Positions 7,281-16,706 are shown, numbered from the stretch's first letter. The stretch is 64,000 nucleotides of DNA from Halobacterium hubeiense (GCF_001488575.1 NZ_LN831302.1:1426001-1490000); one strand, 5' to 3'. Numbers and translations are program-made. The notes: generated by a model from the sequence alone, not told the origin.

Positions 7281-7415
7281 CTACTGGAGGTAGGAGGGGT
7301 CTTCGGCGTCACAGTTCTGTTCGTGCTGTTCGGCGTCCCCCTGGTCGTCGAACATCAGTCCGCACTCTTCGCAGCGGTACCAGAGCATGTCGTCGCGCTC
7401 AGTCTCCTCGACCAT
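7281..7415 (-). CDS. Small C2H2-like zinc finger protein, 44 residues
   Basis: The short product MVEETERDDMLWYRC... carries one zinc-finger-like unit: CEEC, then 10 intervening residues, then H-x4-C (EQHEQNC). It resembles the small haloarchaeal family I recall as DUF7128. The start is supported by a TATA-like box (GTTTTTAGC, 7437-7445 on the minus strand) about 26 bases upstream. It could bind nucleic acid or protein; nothing further can be said. It converges on the DUF5796 gene with a 12-base gap. Confidence 0.8.
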   Translation of the reverse strand: MVEETERDDMLWYRCEECGLMFDDQGDAEQHEQNCDAEDPSYLQ

Positions 7416-7564
7416 GTGTGCGTCTGCGTCGCCCGAGCTAAAAACCGTTGCCCCCGCCGAGACGCCGGATTCTCCCTCGACGGACGGCGTTTTCGCCGGG
7501 CACGTCCACCCGGTGACGCGGCAGCGGCCGCCCAGCCCCGGCGACGCGGACGCCCGGCGCTCGA

Positions 7565-8122
7565 CTAGGGCCGGATGCAGCGCTCGGGGTCGAACGGCAG
7601 TCCGAGGTGGTCGAAGACGTCGCGCCACCGACCGACGTCGTTCTCGTCGAGGATGCAGGGCGCGTAGCCGGCGTTCAGGAACAGCGCGAGCGCGGGATAC
7701 CGGTCGGTTCGGACGCCGACGCGCACGCTGTCGTAGCCGGCGTCGAGTAGCCGGCGGGTGGCCGCGGCGGCGAGCGCGCGCCCGAGTCCTTCGCGGCGGT
7801 GGGCGGAGTCGACGACGAGCGACGAGAGCGCGCCGCCGAACGGGAAGTAGTGGTCGCCGGAGTCCGGCTCGTGTATCGCCGAACACGTCCCGACGACGGC
7901 GTTGGTCGCGCGCTCGACGGCGACGAACGCGCCGTTCGGCAGCGCGCGGTCCCGGAGCGGAGCGACGCCGTCCTCCCAGCCGCCGGTTTCGAGCAAGCCT
8001 TCGACGGCCTCGCGGTCGCGCCCGGTCAGGCTGCTCGTGCGGAGCGCGTAGCCTTCCGGTACGTCGACGTCCGGCGGTCGCAGGCCGTCCGGCCACAGCA
8101 GGTAGCGCGTGTCCTCGCCCAT
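7565..8122 (-). CDS. GNAT-family N-acetyltransferase
   Basis: Predicted acetyltransferase of 185 residues. The acetyl-CoA signature is SLVVDSAHRREGLGRALAAAATRRLLDAG (about residues 100-128), preceded by the strand VVGTCSAIHEP and followed by LFLNAGYAP, the usual GNAT end. The N-terminus (YLLWPDGLRPPDVDVPEGYALR) resembles mycothiol-synthase-like GNATs that act on sugars or amines, but haloarchaea make gamma-glutamylcysteine instead, so no specific substrate is claimed. The start MGEDTRYLLW is the only in-frame ATG that preserves this region. Confidence 0.8.
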   Translation of the reverse strand: MGEDTRYLLWPDGLRPPDVDVPEGYALRTSSLTGRDREAVEGLLETGGWEDGVAPLRDRALPNGAFVAVERATNAVVGTCSAIHEPDSGDHYFPFGGALSSLVVDSAHRREGLGRALAAAATRRLLDAGYDSVRVGVRTDRYPALALFLNAGYAPCILDENDVGRWRDVFDHLGLPFDPERCIRP

Positions 8123-8217
8123 AGCTGCTGCTGGGGGCTGGCGCGTGGAACGCGTTGCGGTTCCGCGGGACCGTCGTCAGAGTAATCCGGCTGGTCGCCG
8201 TGTGTCTGGTAACTGCG

Positions 8218-8505
8218 ATGAGCACCGACACCGAACCGGCGGGGGTCGTCGAGGACGAGTCGTTCTTCCGGACGCTCGTCGAGAAACTGCTGGGGCTGTC
8301 GTCGTTCGGCGACCAGTCCCGCCAGTTCTTCGCGATCTCCCGGAAAATCGCGACGCTGGAGTCCGAGAAGCGCGCCTCCGAACTCGAGGACAACGACACC
8401 TACCGACAGCTCGTCGCGCGCCGCGAGGAACTGGACACCGACCTCGACGACGCCGTCGGCGGGATGGACGACGACGACCTCGAAGCCGCGTTCCGCGACC
8501 TCTAG
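8218..8505 (+). CDS. Hypothetical helical protein
   Basis: A 95-residue acidic protein beginning MSTDTEPAGVVEDESFFRTL. The centre is a predicted helical pair with charged heptads (AISRKIATLESEKRASELEDN and YRQLVARREELDTDLDDAV) that could form a coiled coil. No family is recognised. ATG 8218 is chosen over upstream in-frame ATGs because upstream residues are hydrophobic and unlike the rest. No clear promoter is seen at the usual distance. Confidence 0.6.
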   Translation: MSTDTEPAGVVEDESFFRTLVEKLLGLSSFGDQSRQFFAISRKIATLESEKRASELEDNDTYRQLVARREELDTDLDDAVGGMDDDDLEAAFRDL

Positions 8506-8600
8506 CAGTCCTTTTCGACGCGGGTTCTCCGCTCGGCGGGCGGGTGAGAACACCGCGACGTACAGCGGGTGTGTCTATCGCCTGTCACGGGCGCGTTGAC

Positions 8601-9077
8601 CTACTGTTCGAATCGTCCGGCATTGTCCGTCGTACTTATCGTCCACGAGAGCTCCCCCGATGCAGAGACGACGCCTCTCAGGAAGTTGTCGTACTTTCGG
8701 GTGGACGGATTGAACGGAACGCGCCCGGCGTTCTCGGGAACGTCGCCGTCGATTGTGAACTCGACCAAGTAGTACACGGATTCCGAGAAGATGTTTCTGA
8801 ACGTCTGTGTCTCACCGGGAGCGACCGACGACGAGGCAGTCAGTTCCCGTTGCTGGGGACGCACGGTCACGTCACCGGAGACGCTGTATCCATCAGCGTC
8901 CGCTCCTCCGTCGGTGCCGACGTCTACGACCGAGATTCCGACGACGTGTGGGAGGTCGTCCCGATTCTCGAACTGGAGGCTCCCGGCGGGGACGTCGCCA
9001 CTTTGGAAGACAGCACAGCCGGCGAGGCCCGAGAAGCCAATTACGCCGAGCGATGCGAGGAGGGCACGACGATTCAC
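8601..9077 (-). CDS. Tat-exported lipoprotein
   Basis: A 158-residue secreted protein. The N-terminus MNRRALLASLGVIGFSGLAGC has twin arginines and a lipobox Cys at position 21. The mature part is a small beta-rich domain (LQFENRDDLPHVVGISVVDV, VAPGETQTFRNIF, YYLVEFTIDG) like an Ig-like or FxLYD-type extracellular domain. The start codon is GTG at 9077, fixed by the RR motif and by a TATA-like box (ATACTTATCGG on the minus strand, about 9098-9108) some 26 bases upstream. Function unknown. Confidence 0.8.
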   Translation of the reverse strand: MNRRALLASLGVIGFSGLAGCAVFQSGDVPAGSLQFENRDDLPHVVGISVVDVGTDGGADADGYSVSGDVTVRPQQRELTASSSVAPGETQTFRNIFSESVYYLVEFTIDGDVPENAGRVPFNPSTRKYDNFLRGVVSASGELSWTISTTDNAGRFEQ

Positions 9078-9225
9078 AGCCTAGGTTCGGATAACTGCCG
9101 ATAAGTATCTTTTGCGAGTTTGAGAACTCGGATGGAAATAACCGGAACGTCCGCACTCTCGCTTACCGACGCCGACGCTCCGGTCCCGGATTCTGAGTAC
9201 CGAACTGCCCAGAAGCTACCGCTGA

Positions 9226-12054
9226 CTACCAGAACGCCTTGGTGCGGGCGTACTCGCGCTCGCGTTCGAGGATGTCCCGGTAGAAGTCCTCGTCGTTCTC
9301 GCGGTGGCGGTTGATGACGCGGGCGGCGTTCCGGGGGCCGACGCCGCGCGCGGACAGCGCGATGACCGCCTTCTTGCCGTGGCTCTGGACGATGCTGGCG
9401 TTCCGGAACACGCGCTCGGTGCGGTCGCGTTGCTCGTCGTCCTTGTCGTCGGCGCGCACCGCTTTCACCGCGTCGTCGGCCCACGGCGACAGCGCCGCGA
9501 TTCTGGTGGACCCGCAGTGCGGGCACTCGGGCTGGTCGCCGACGCGCCGGACTTTCGTCTCGTGCTCCCAGTCCTCGCAGTGCGTGCAGAACAGCTTCAC
9601 GCGGTCGTCCTGGATGCGCTCCTCGACTGCCTGCACGACGCTTGCGTCCGCGTTCTCGGGCGTGAGCAGTTCCGTCCCCGAGGACCGGCCCCCGACGCCG
9701 ACGGTCGTGCGCTCGCCGACGATGGCGACGTCGAGGTCGCCGGCCTGAATCGCGTCCAGCACCTCGCTCGCGCGCTCGACGTCGAGGTCCCTGTGGAATA
9801 CCTCGCGGACGGCCTCGTCGTAGACCGGCGTGTCTTCGAGCGCGCCGAGCAAGCGGGAGAGGCCGACGCCGTCCCGGCCCTTCCAGCGCTTGAGCGCGCC
9901 GAACTTCGCGGCGACCTGCGCGAGCGTGAACTTCAGCGTCTCGGACTGCTTGAGGCTCAACTCCAGCAGCGGCTCGACGTGCTCGGGGTCCGTCTCCCGG
10001 AGGAGGTCCACCACGTCGTTCGCGCTGATGCGCGCCGGCACGTCCAACTCGACGCGGTACGGGCCGACGTCCAGCCCCACCGAGGAGCCGGTGCGCTGGC
10101 CGAGCAGGGCCGAGAGCAGCCGACCCAAGGTCTCGTTGGCCTCGTGCCCGAGCGCCGCGTTCACGACGATTGTGCGGCCCTCCTGTTCGACGACGATGCG
10201 GTCGTCGCTGGGCATCGCGTGCCCGCCGTCGACGTGGTACTCGACCTGTTCGAGCGCCTCGCCGGCGGTGTACTCGTCAGTCGGGTAGCGCGCCGTGAAC
10301 TCCCGCGCCACTCCCTCGCGGGTCGCACCAGCGTCGAACTGGTCGGCCGCGACCTCGCGCATCTCCCCGACCTCCTGGGCGACCTCGTAGGGAACGGGAA
10401 TCTCCTGGCCCGTCCACGACGGCACCTCGCCCGCGGGGTCCTCGATGGGGGAGACGTTGACCTCCTCCTCCTCTTCGTCGATGTTCGTGATGCGCCACAT
10501 CTCCCCGCGCTGGACGAAGGTGGCGCCGGGCTCCGCGAAGTTCACGACGAAGCGCTCGTCCAGCGTCCCGACCTGCCGGCCGGCCGCCATGTCGTAGACG
10601 GCGTACGTCTCCTCGTCGGGAATCATCGAGAGGTTCGCGTAGTAGTACTGCCACGTCCCCCCGGACTTCGAGACGGTGTCGTCCTCGTCGTCCACGTAGA
10701 TTACGCGGTTGTTGTGCAGCTCCATCGCGACCTCGCGGAACGTCTCCTCGGCGAGGTCGTGGAACGGGTACGCCCGCGTCACAATCTGGTAGGCGTGGCG
10801 CGCGCTCGTCTCCCCGAAGTCCATCACGACACCCACAATCTGGTTCGCGACGGTGTCGAGGCTGCCGTGGTGAATCTGGGTCGTCTCCACGTCGCCCTCG
10901 CCGGCCCGCCGCGCGATGGCCAGCGCCTCGAACGTGTCGTCGGGACTGCCCGTGATGACGGTGCCGTGGCTCACCTCGTCGCGGCGGTGGCCCGCGCGCC
11001 CGACGCGCTGGAGCAGGCGCGCGACCTCGCGCGGCGACGAGTACTGGACGACGTGGTCGATGCGGCCCACGTCAATGCCCAGTTCCATCGAGGACGTGCA
11101 GAGCAGGCCGTCGAGGTCGCCGGCCTTGAACTGGTTCTCGACCTCGATGCGGGCTTCTTTCGAGAGGGAGCCGTGGTGGACGCCGATGTTGGCGTCCAGT
11201 TCCTTGAACCGCGAGCCCAGCGCCTCCGCGGTCTGGCGCGTGTTCACGAAGATCAGCGTGGAGTCGTGCTCCTCGACGAGTTCCCGAATCGTCCGGACGT
11301 GGCTGGCCATCGACGGCGACGTCATCAGCTCGTTGCTGAGGCGCTCGTCGCTGTCGGTGACCTCCGGCTCGCGCACCGAGAACTCGACTTTCGAGGTGAC
11401 GTCCACCTCGATAATCTCACAACCGCGGCCGCCCGTGAGGAACGCGCCGACCTCCTTCGGGTCGCCGACGGTCGCGGACAGCCCGATTCGCTGGAAGTCC
11501 CCCGCGAGTTCGACGAGCCGCTCCATCCCAATCGAGAGTTGTGCACCGCGTTTCGCGCCGGCGAGTTCGTGCACCTCGTCGACGACGACGTGGCGCACGT
11601 CCGCGAGGCCGTCCCGGAGCTTCTCCCCGGTGAGCATCGCCTGCAGCGTCTCGGGCGTCGTCACGAGCACGTCCGGCGGGTCGTCGGCCTGCTTCTTGCG
11701 CTGGTACTGGGTGGTGTCGCCGTGCCGCACGTCCACGTCGAGGCCCAGCGTCTCCCCCCACCAGTCGAGGCGCTCGCGCATGTCGCGGTTCAGCGCGCGC
11801 AGCGGCGTCACGTACAGCGCCGCGAACCCCTCGGGCGCGCCCTCCTCGACGATGCTGTTGAGGACTGGAAGCATCGCCGTCTCCGTCTTCCCGGTCCCCG
11901 TGGGAGCGACCACGAGCCCGTTCTTGCCGTCTGCGAGCGCGGGAATCGCGCGGCGCTGGGGCTCCGTCGGCGTCGTGAACCCGCGCTCGGAGAGCGCCGC
12001 CCGCACCTCGTCTCCGAGGTGCGCGAACGCGTCCATCCCCCGCGTCTCACTCAT
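9226..12054 (-). CDS. Lhr-type superfamily 2 DNA helicase
   Basis: ATP-dependent 3'-5' helicase of the Lhr-core type, 942 residues. Motifs in order: Q-like PTEPQRRAIPAL, Walker A VAPTGTGKTETA (about 49-60), motif Ia YVTPLRALNRD, Walker B VVVDEVHELAG, motif III GLSATVGDP, then the second RecA domain with FVNTRQTAEALG, SSMELGIDVG and QRVGRAGHRRD. A winged-helix and Lhr-core region follows. Near the C-terminus two CxxC-type pairs (FCTHCEDW, PECPHCGS) make a zinc site, then a helix-hairpin-helix-like segment (ARGVGPRNAARVI). Family members act in DNA repair and RNA:DNA-duplex unwinding. A TATA-like box (GCTTATTCGG) lies about 27 bases upstream. A second Lhr-type helicase lies at the right end of the window. 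Confidence 0.95.
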   Translation of the reverse strand: MSETRGMDAFAHLGDEVRAALSERGFTTPTEPQRRAIPALADGKNGLVVAPTGTGKTETAMLPVLNSIVEEGAPEGFAALYVTPLRALNRDMRERLDWWGETLGLDVDVRHGDTTQYQRKKQADDPPDVLVTTPETLQAMLTGEKLRDGLADVRHVVVDEVHELAGAKRGAQLSIGMERLVELAGDFQRIGLSATVGDPKEVGAFLTGGRGCEIIEVDVTSKVEFSVREPEVTDSDERLSNELMTSPSMASHVRTIRELVEEHDSTLIFVNTRQTAEALGSRFKELDANIGVHHGSLSKEARIEVENQFKAGDLDGLLCTSSMELGIDVGRIDHVVQYSSPREVARLLQRVGRAGHRRDEVSHGTVITGSPDDTFEALAIARRAGEGDVETTQIHHGSLDTVANQIVGVVMDFGETSARHAYQIVTRAYPFHDLAEETFREVAMELHNNRVIYVDDEDDTVSKSGGTWQYYYANLSMIPDEETYAVYDMAAGRQVGTLDERFVVNFAEPGATFVQRGEMWRITNIDEEEEEVNVSPIEDPAGEVPSWTGQEIPVPYEVAQEVGEMREVAADQFDAGATREGVAREFTARYPTDEYTAGEALEQVEYHVDGGHAMPSDDRIVVEQEGRTIVVNAALGHEANETLGRLLSALLGQRTGSSVGLDVGPYRVELDVPARISANDVVDLLRETDPEHVEPLLELSLKQSETLKFTLAQVAAKFGALKRWKGRDGVGLSRLLGALEDTPVYDEAVREVFHRDLDVERASEVLDAIQAGDLDVAIVGERTTVGVGGRSSGTELLTPENADASVVQAVEERIQDDRVKLFCTHCEDWEHETKVRRVGDQPECPHCGSTRIAALSPWADDAVKAVRADDKDDEQRDRTERVFRNASIVQSHGKKAVIALSARGVGPRNAARVINRHRENDEDFYRDILEREREYARTKAFW

Positions 12055-12146
12055 CTCCCGAACGTAGGGTTCGGACCCGAATAAGCGCGTTGCCGGGCGA
12101 CGGCGCCGCCGCTAATCCACGGAGAGCGAGGAGAGAAATCGAGCGG

Positions 12147-12956
12147 TCAGGCGGTCCCGTTGCTCGCTTCGGAGTACCAGTCCGGCCGCTCCACGGGGTC
12201 GCCCGTCGACTGCTCGAACGTCACGGTGCGCTCGACGCTGCGGTCGAACCGCTCGTAGGAGAGGTCCAGCGACCGGACCACGCCGTCCGCCGTGACCGCG
12301 GCGTCGAACTCGACGTTCTCGGCGGCCGCCTCGCCGATTTTCACGTCTGCAATCGTCCCGGAGACGCGGGCGGCCGCGTCGTCGCCGCGCTCGACAGTGA
12401 CGTTATCGCTGCCGAACAGCGTGTACAGGAGGTCGCGGTCGTACACCGACGACGGGAAGAGTTCTGCGGGCGGTATCGGCGGTGCGCCCGCGTCGTCGCT
12501 GACGCGCCGGACGCCGTACGAGGCGTTCCCGTCGCCGGCAATCACGGACAGGACGCGCTCCCCGTCGGCGTACAGGCCGAGCGTGCCGTTCGTGAGACCG
12601 TACGTATCGACTCCCGCTCGGGTCCAGTTCCAGTGGGACTCGTCGTCGTACTGGAACGTCGCGCGCCGGGACCCGTTCTCGGAGCTGTTCGTCCACTCGA
12701 CGCCGGCGTGCTTGACGAACGACCCGCTCCGGAGGGACTCCCTGTGGGCGTCCACGAGCGCGAGGGCGTCGGTCACTTCCTCCGTGGTCACGCCCGGCGC
12801 GAGCCGCTCGGCGGACGCGGTCTCGGTGGGCGAATCGGTCGTCGGTCGCTGCGTCGTCGCGGAATCGGTGGTCTGGTCGCCACCGAGCACGCCGGCGCAG
12901 CCGGCGCTGGCGACGAGGAGGGCGCAGACGAGAACCGTCAGTACTGGGCGGCGCAT
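12147..12956 (-). CDS. Lipoprotein with a Thr/Ser linker
   Basis: A 269-residue secreted protein. The signal peptide MRRPVLTVLVCALLVASAGC ends in a lipobox Cys; the spacing suits Sec or Tat export. A Thr/Ser-rich linker (about 28-50) follows, then a domain of alternating strands with several N-x-S/T sites (WTNSSENGS, LTNGT, GDGNAS, SDNVT) that could be N-glycosylated. The architecture recalls haloarchaeal lipoproteins with a LolA-like fold. It has a TATA-like element (AAATAATATG) about 30 bases upstream. No enzymatic motif is seen. Confidence 0.75.
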   Translation of the reverse strand: MRRPVLTVLVCALLVASAGCAGVLGGDQTTDSATTQRPTTDSPTETASAERLAPGVTTEEVTDALALVDAHRESLRSGSFVKHAGVEWTNSSENGSRRATFQYDDESHWNWTRAGVDTYGLTNGTLGLYADGERVLSVIAGDGNASYGVRRVSDDAGAPPIPPAELFPSSVYDRDLLYTLFGSDNVTVERGDDAAARVSGTIADVKIGEAAAENVEFDAAVTADGVVRSLDLSYERFDRSVERTVTFEQSTGDPVERPDWYSEASNGTA

Positions 12957-13087
12957 ACAGGAGAAACGTCACTACGCAGTCACATATTATTTGTGTGAAT
13001 ACTCGCCGCGTACGAACCCCCGACCGGGTCGGCTCCCACGTCGTGGAGCGTCGTGGCCCTCGCCGACCGGCGGCGCGCTGTGGCCGG

Positions 13088-13825
13088 TCAGACGTCCCGA
13101 TACCGGCCGAGCCGCGTGCCGTCCAGCAGGTAGAGTTCGGCGTCCGGGCACGCCCCGGGGAGGAACGGTGCGAGGAACTCCTGCCCCTCGACGTTCACCC
13201 ACGTTCCGCCGGAGAGGTCGTTGAACGCCGGGAACACCGCGAGGTCGCCCGTCACGTCGATGGCCTCGCTGTGGTGGGTCTCGAACGGCGCGGCGTCCAG
13301 CGGGCCGCGCAGCCACGCGCGCTCGACGCGCGCGCCGCCGACCTCGTCCTCCAACCGGACCGTGGGATGCTCGTGGCCGACGCAGATTGTCTCCGCTTCG
13401 AGCACCTCGGGCGCGGGCCACGTGTGGCCGTGCGCGAACCCGATGTCGCCGAAGCGCGCGCCCTCCGGCGGCGTCGCGTCGATGCCGAACTCGTCGGCGA
13501 GCCCGCCGTCGTGGTTGCCCACGACCAGCGTCACGGGCACGTCGAGCGCGTCGAACAGCGCTTCGAGTTCGTCGTATTCGGCGCCCTCCGGCGTGCCGAT
13601 GGCGTGCCCGAGGTCGCCGAGGAAGACGACGCGGTCCGCGCGCGTCTCCCGCACGAGGTCCAGCAGGCGCTCGCGGCGCCGCTCGGCCTGACTCTGGACC
13701 TCCAGCCCCTCGCGCCGCAGCGACACCTCGATGCCCGCGTGGTAGTCAGCGACGACGAGCGCCTGCTCGTCGCCGAGGTCGGCGACCGCGGCGGGCTCGC
13801 CGGGAATCGGCTCCACCAGCGCCAT
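13088..13825 (-). CDS. rpe: RPA-associated metallophosphoesterase
   Basis: Calcineurin-like phosphoesterase of 245 residues. Metal-binding motifs are D-x-H (VVADYHAGIEV), GDLGHAIG, GNHDGGLADE, and GHTW/GHEHP near residues 155-175. Its ATG directly follows the TAG stop of the upstream gene with no gap, in the third position of the rpa operon. In Haloferax volcanii a phosphoesterase gene (rpe) occupies the same place behind rpa1 and rpap1, so a role in single-stranded DNA metabolism is inferred from context. Its natural substrate is not established. Confidence 0.88.
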   Translation of the reverse strand: MALVEPIPGEPAAVADLGDEQALVVADYHAGIEVSLRREGLEVQSQAERRRERLLDLVRETRADRVVFLGDLGHAIGTPEGAEYDELEALFDALDVPVTLVVGNHDGGLADEFGIDATPPEGARFGDIGFAHGHTWPAPEVLEAETICVGHEHPTVRLEDEVGGARVERAWLRGPLDAAPFETHHSEAIDVTGDLAVFPAFNDLSGGTWVNVEGQEFLAPFLPGACPDAELYLLDGTRLGRYRDV

Positions 13826-15418
13826 CTAGATGGCTTTCAGGTGGTCGTCGCCGGACTCGTAGCAGCGCCCGCTCATCAGCGCCTCCTGGATGGCGTCCTC
13901 GATTTCGCCCTCGTCGGCGTCGCGCTCGTCGGCCGCCGTCGCGACAACGGTCTCGCGGAGCGCGCCGTCGCCGTCGTCGAGTTCGGCCATCAGCTCCACG
14001 ACGTAGTCTTCGAGGTCGAGGTCCATCTCCCCGGCCTCGGCGTCCTCGCTGTCGGAGTCAGGCTCGTCGTACTCGTCCTCCGTGAAGTCGTCGAGGTCGT
14101 CGGCGTCCTCCTGCGATTCGTCGAACGCCTCGTCGTCGGCGTCGAAGTCACCGAGGTCGTCCTCGTCGGTGGCTTCTCCGGCGGCTTCGCCCTCGTCGGG
14201 CTCGGGCACGTCGATGTCGGACTCGCCGGCGTCCGGGACTTCCGTGCCCGTCGAGAAGCCGACGTCGTAGTTCTCCTTGACCTCCTCGCGCTCCTCCTCG
14301 GAGAGCTCGTACATCTCGCCGTCCGCGGCCGCTTCGCCCTCCTCGGGCGCGGCCTCCGCGGCGACTTCGTCCGGCTCTGGCGTCTCGGCGGCCGGACCGG
14401 GTTCGCTCTCGGGCTCCGCCTCGTCGCCGGCCTCGTCGGCTTCCGGCTCTGCTGCTTCTGCCTCGGCCGGTTCAGATTCTCCGGCTTCCGGCTCTGTGCC
14501 GGCCTCCGACGCCGGTTCGGCTTCCTCGTCGTCGAAGCCCTCCGCCTCGGGCTCGTCCAGTGATTCGTCCTCGGCCGCCGCGCTGTCGGGCTGGTCCGCG
14601 CCGAACCCCTCGGACTCCGGCTCCGTGACCGGCTCGCCCTCGGTCTCCGACTCGTCCTCGCCGTCCTCGCTGGGCTCGCTGTCCACGTCGAGGTCCGCGG
14701 CGAAGGTCAGGTCGGCGTCGCCCTCGTCGCTCGGGGAGACGGAGAGGTCGCCGACCTCGTCGCGCTCGCCGGCGACGACTCGCGCGGCGTCGAGCGCGAG
14801 CGTGCGGACCGCGTCGAGGTACGCCGGCGTCGTGCCGTAGTGGTCCAGCGCCAGCGGGATGCCCGCCGCGAGCCCGTGCTGGACGCCCGCGCCCTCCAGA
14901 ATCTCGCGGAGCGTGTCACCGCGCTCGACGCGCTCGTGGGCGGCCGCCATCGTCGCCACGCGCTCGACGGTCTGCTCGGCCGTCGTGACGACCCAGCGGT
15001 CGCGGGTCTCCGCGTCCACCTCGCTGACCTCCTCCGGGCGGATGGACGTGTAGACGACGTCCGCGTCGTCGGGCTGGAAGGTCCGGGCCTTCCCCGTCAC
15101 CGCGACGAACGACGGCGTGTCCGCGGATTCGAGCGCGGCCAGCGCCTCGGGCTGGTACTGGCCGGCGTAGACGACGAACGCGCCCGTCGGGTCGACGACC
15201 CGCGCCCGGACGACGTCCTCGCTGACCTGCTCGACCTCGGTGAGTACGCCCACGACGAACACGCGGTTGACGCGCGCGCCGGTCGGCGTCACCACGTAGT
15301 TCGGCGCGCGCTCCTCGTCGCTCTCCGCGTAGCTGTAGTCGGCGTCCTCGAACTCCGCGGCGAACAGTCGGTAGGCGACCTCGCGGCGGTTGACCTCCTC
15401 GTCCTCCGACTGGCTCAT
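13826..15418 (-). CDS. rpap: RPA-associated protein (RpaP) with long acidic insert
   Basis: Partner of the single-strand-binding protein RPA, 530 residues. The N-terminal third is an OB-fold domain of the COG3390 type (NRREVAYRLFAAEF, VNRVFVVGVLTEVE, VYAGQYQPEALAAL, FVAVTGKARTF). From about residue 225 to 455 the chain is a low-complexity run of Glu, Asp, Ala, Pro and Ser. It ends in a helical acidic domain (DLEDYVVELMAELDD to LMSGRCYESGDDHL) with winged-helix character. The ATG overlaps the rpa stop (ATGA) and the stop abuts rpe, so the three products are probably made together. The insert looks longer than in many relatives, but that needs comparison. Confidence 0.9.
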   Translation of the reverse strand: MSQSEDEEVNRREVAYRLFAAEFEDADYSYAESDEERAPNYVVTPTGARVNRVFVVGVLTEVEQVSEDVVRARVVDPTGAFVVYAGQYQPEALAALESADTPSFVAVTGKARTFQPDDADVVYTSIRPEEVSEVDAETRDRWVVTTAEQTVERVATMAAAHERVERGDTLREILEGAGVQHGLAAGIPLALDHYGTTPAYLDAVRTLALDAARVVAGERDEVGDLSVSPSDEGDADLTFAADLDVDSEPSEDGEDESETEGEPVTEPESEGFGADQPDSAAAEDESLDEPEAEGFDDEEAEPASEAGTEPEAGESEPAEAEAAEPEADEAGDEAEPESEPGPAAETPEPDEVAAEAAPEEGEAAADGEMYELSEEEREEVKENYDVGFSTGTEVPDAGESDIDVPEPDEGEAAGEATDEDDLGDFDADDEAFDESQEDADDLDDFTEDEYDEPDSDSEDAEAGEMDLDLEDYVVELMAELDDGDGALRETVVATAADERDADEGEIEDAIQEALMSGRCYESGDDHLKAI

Positions 15419-16683
15419 GCTTCCACCTCCGCGAGGAAGGCCTGCGCACGCTCGGCCGGGTCGTCGGCGGACTCGCGGAACTCTAGGGTTTCGAGGTTCG
15501 CGCCGTAGTCGTCCACCGAGAGGTGGCCGCGGACCGTGTACTCGGAGCCGACGAGCTTCTCGGCGATGGTCTCGGCGACGACGGTCTGGTCCATCGCGTC
15601 GCGGGCCTGCTGGCGCGCGTCCTCGATGTCGCCGCCGTACACCTCCTCGGTGAGTTCGCGGTCGAGAATCACCGTGACGGTGTCCGTGCCGTCGTCGAGA
15701 ATCGCCTTCACGCGCAGGTCGTCCTCGCCCTCCACGTCGCCGTGCTGGCGGCACTGGCCCTTCTGGACGACGCGCCCGCACTCGGGACAGCGCTGGATGA
15801 GCCCGGAGCCGTCCCGGACCTCGATGACGTTCCCGACGAGTTCGACGTCGTACGCGCCGCCGCGCTCGACGGCCTCCCGAATCGCCATCCGGGTCGGGCC
15901 GCCCACCTCGACGGGCTCGTCGAGGGCCGTCACCGTCGAGAACTCCGAGACGTTCACGGAGGGGACGCCGCGGAACTCGCGGACGTAGACGTCTTCGAGC
16001 CGGACGGACGCCCCTTCCTCGATTTCGCTGTGGGGGTCCCAGTCGGTGAACGGGAGGCGGGCGCTCTCGTCGCCGAGCACGCCGCTCAGAATCTCGGTCT
16101 CGCCGTCCCGGCCGTCGATGGTCCGGGTCTCGACTTCGGTCACGCGCACCTCGACGTTCCGGCCGCGGTCGCCCGGCGAGAGGTCCGCGAGGTCGCGGTC
16201 GCCGCCCACGTCGTAGGGCACGTCGAGGTCCTCGGCCTTGCTCACGGTCGAGGACTCCCCGAAGTTGAGTTCGGGGTTCCCCTCGTACTCGCGGACGCTG
16301 GCGTTCCCGATGGTGACGGTGTCGCCGGGTTCGAGGCCGAAGTCCTCCCACGCCGTGTAGGAGATTTTCCCGGTCTCGTCGGCGAGTTCGCCCTCGCCGA
16401 TGACGTGGTCGTCGCCCTGGTAGCGAATCGAGCGCTTGCCCGCCGTCAGGACCTTCGCGGTCACGGTGACGTTGCCCGAGTCGGGGCCGACGTCCACGAT
16501 GTTCTCCGCGGTCGGGCCGCTGGAGCCGCCGCCCGACTCGTCGCCGAACTTCCGACGGAGGCTGCGCTTGGCCTCCTCGACGGGAACGCTGTACTCCACG
16601 AGGTTCTGCAGGTTCTCTTTGACCTCCGCTTTGTCTACACCGAGGTCGGAGGCGAGCTCCTCGGCGTGGTCGTCGATGTTCAT
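15415..16683 (-). CDS. rpa: Replication factor A (RPA), single-stranded DNA-binding protein
   Basis: Binds single-stranded DNA in replication and repair. The 422-residue chain has an N-terminal helical region (MNIDDHAEELASDLGVDKAEV), then repeated OB folds: first around VTVTAKVLTAGKRSIRYQ and GKISYTAWEDFGLEPGD, second around RNVEVRVTEVETRTIDGRDG and LPFTDWDPHS, third around YDVELVGNVIEVRDGSG. The third carries a zinc finger, CPECGRVVQKGQCRQHG. Start 16683 is 28 bases after a TATA-like box (CTTTTACGG). It heads the rpa-rpap-rpe operon, matching the haloarchaeal RPA1 operon. Confidence 0.96.
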   Translation of the reverse strand: MNIDDHAEELASDLGVDKAEVKENLQNLVEYSVPVEEAKRSLRRKFGDESGGGSSGPTAENIVDVGPDSGNVTVTAKVLTAGKRSIRYQGDDHVIGEGELADETGKISYTAWEDFGLEPGDTVTIGNASVREYEGNPELNFGESSTVSKAEDLDVPYDVGGDRDLADLSPGDRGRNVEVRVTEVETRTIDGRDGETEILSGVLGDESARLPFTDWDPHSEIEEGASVRLEDVYVREFRGVPSVNVSEFSTVTALDEPVEVGGPTRMAIREAVERGGAYDVELVGNVIEVRDGSGLIQRCPECGRVVQKGQCRQHGDVEGEDDLRVKAILDDGTDTVTVILDRELTEEVYGGDIEDARQQARDAMDQTVVAETIAEKLVGSEYTVRGHLSVDDYGANLETLEFRESADDPAERAQAFLAEVEA

Positions 16684-16706
16684 GCGTCCGTAGTTCGGAC
16701 TGCCTG

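Noticed and set aside
9304-12084. 926-codon open frame antisense to the Lhr-type helicase gene
   Set aside because: It has the Arg/Val/Leu-rich, motif-free text typical of antisense frames in high-G+C genes, while the other strand carries complete helicase motifs.
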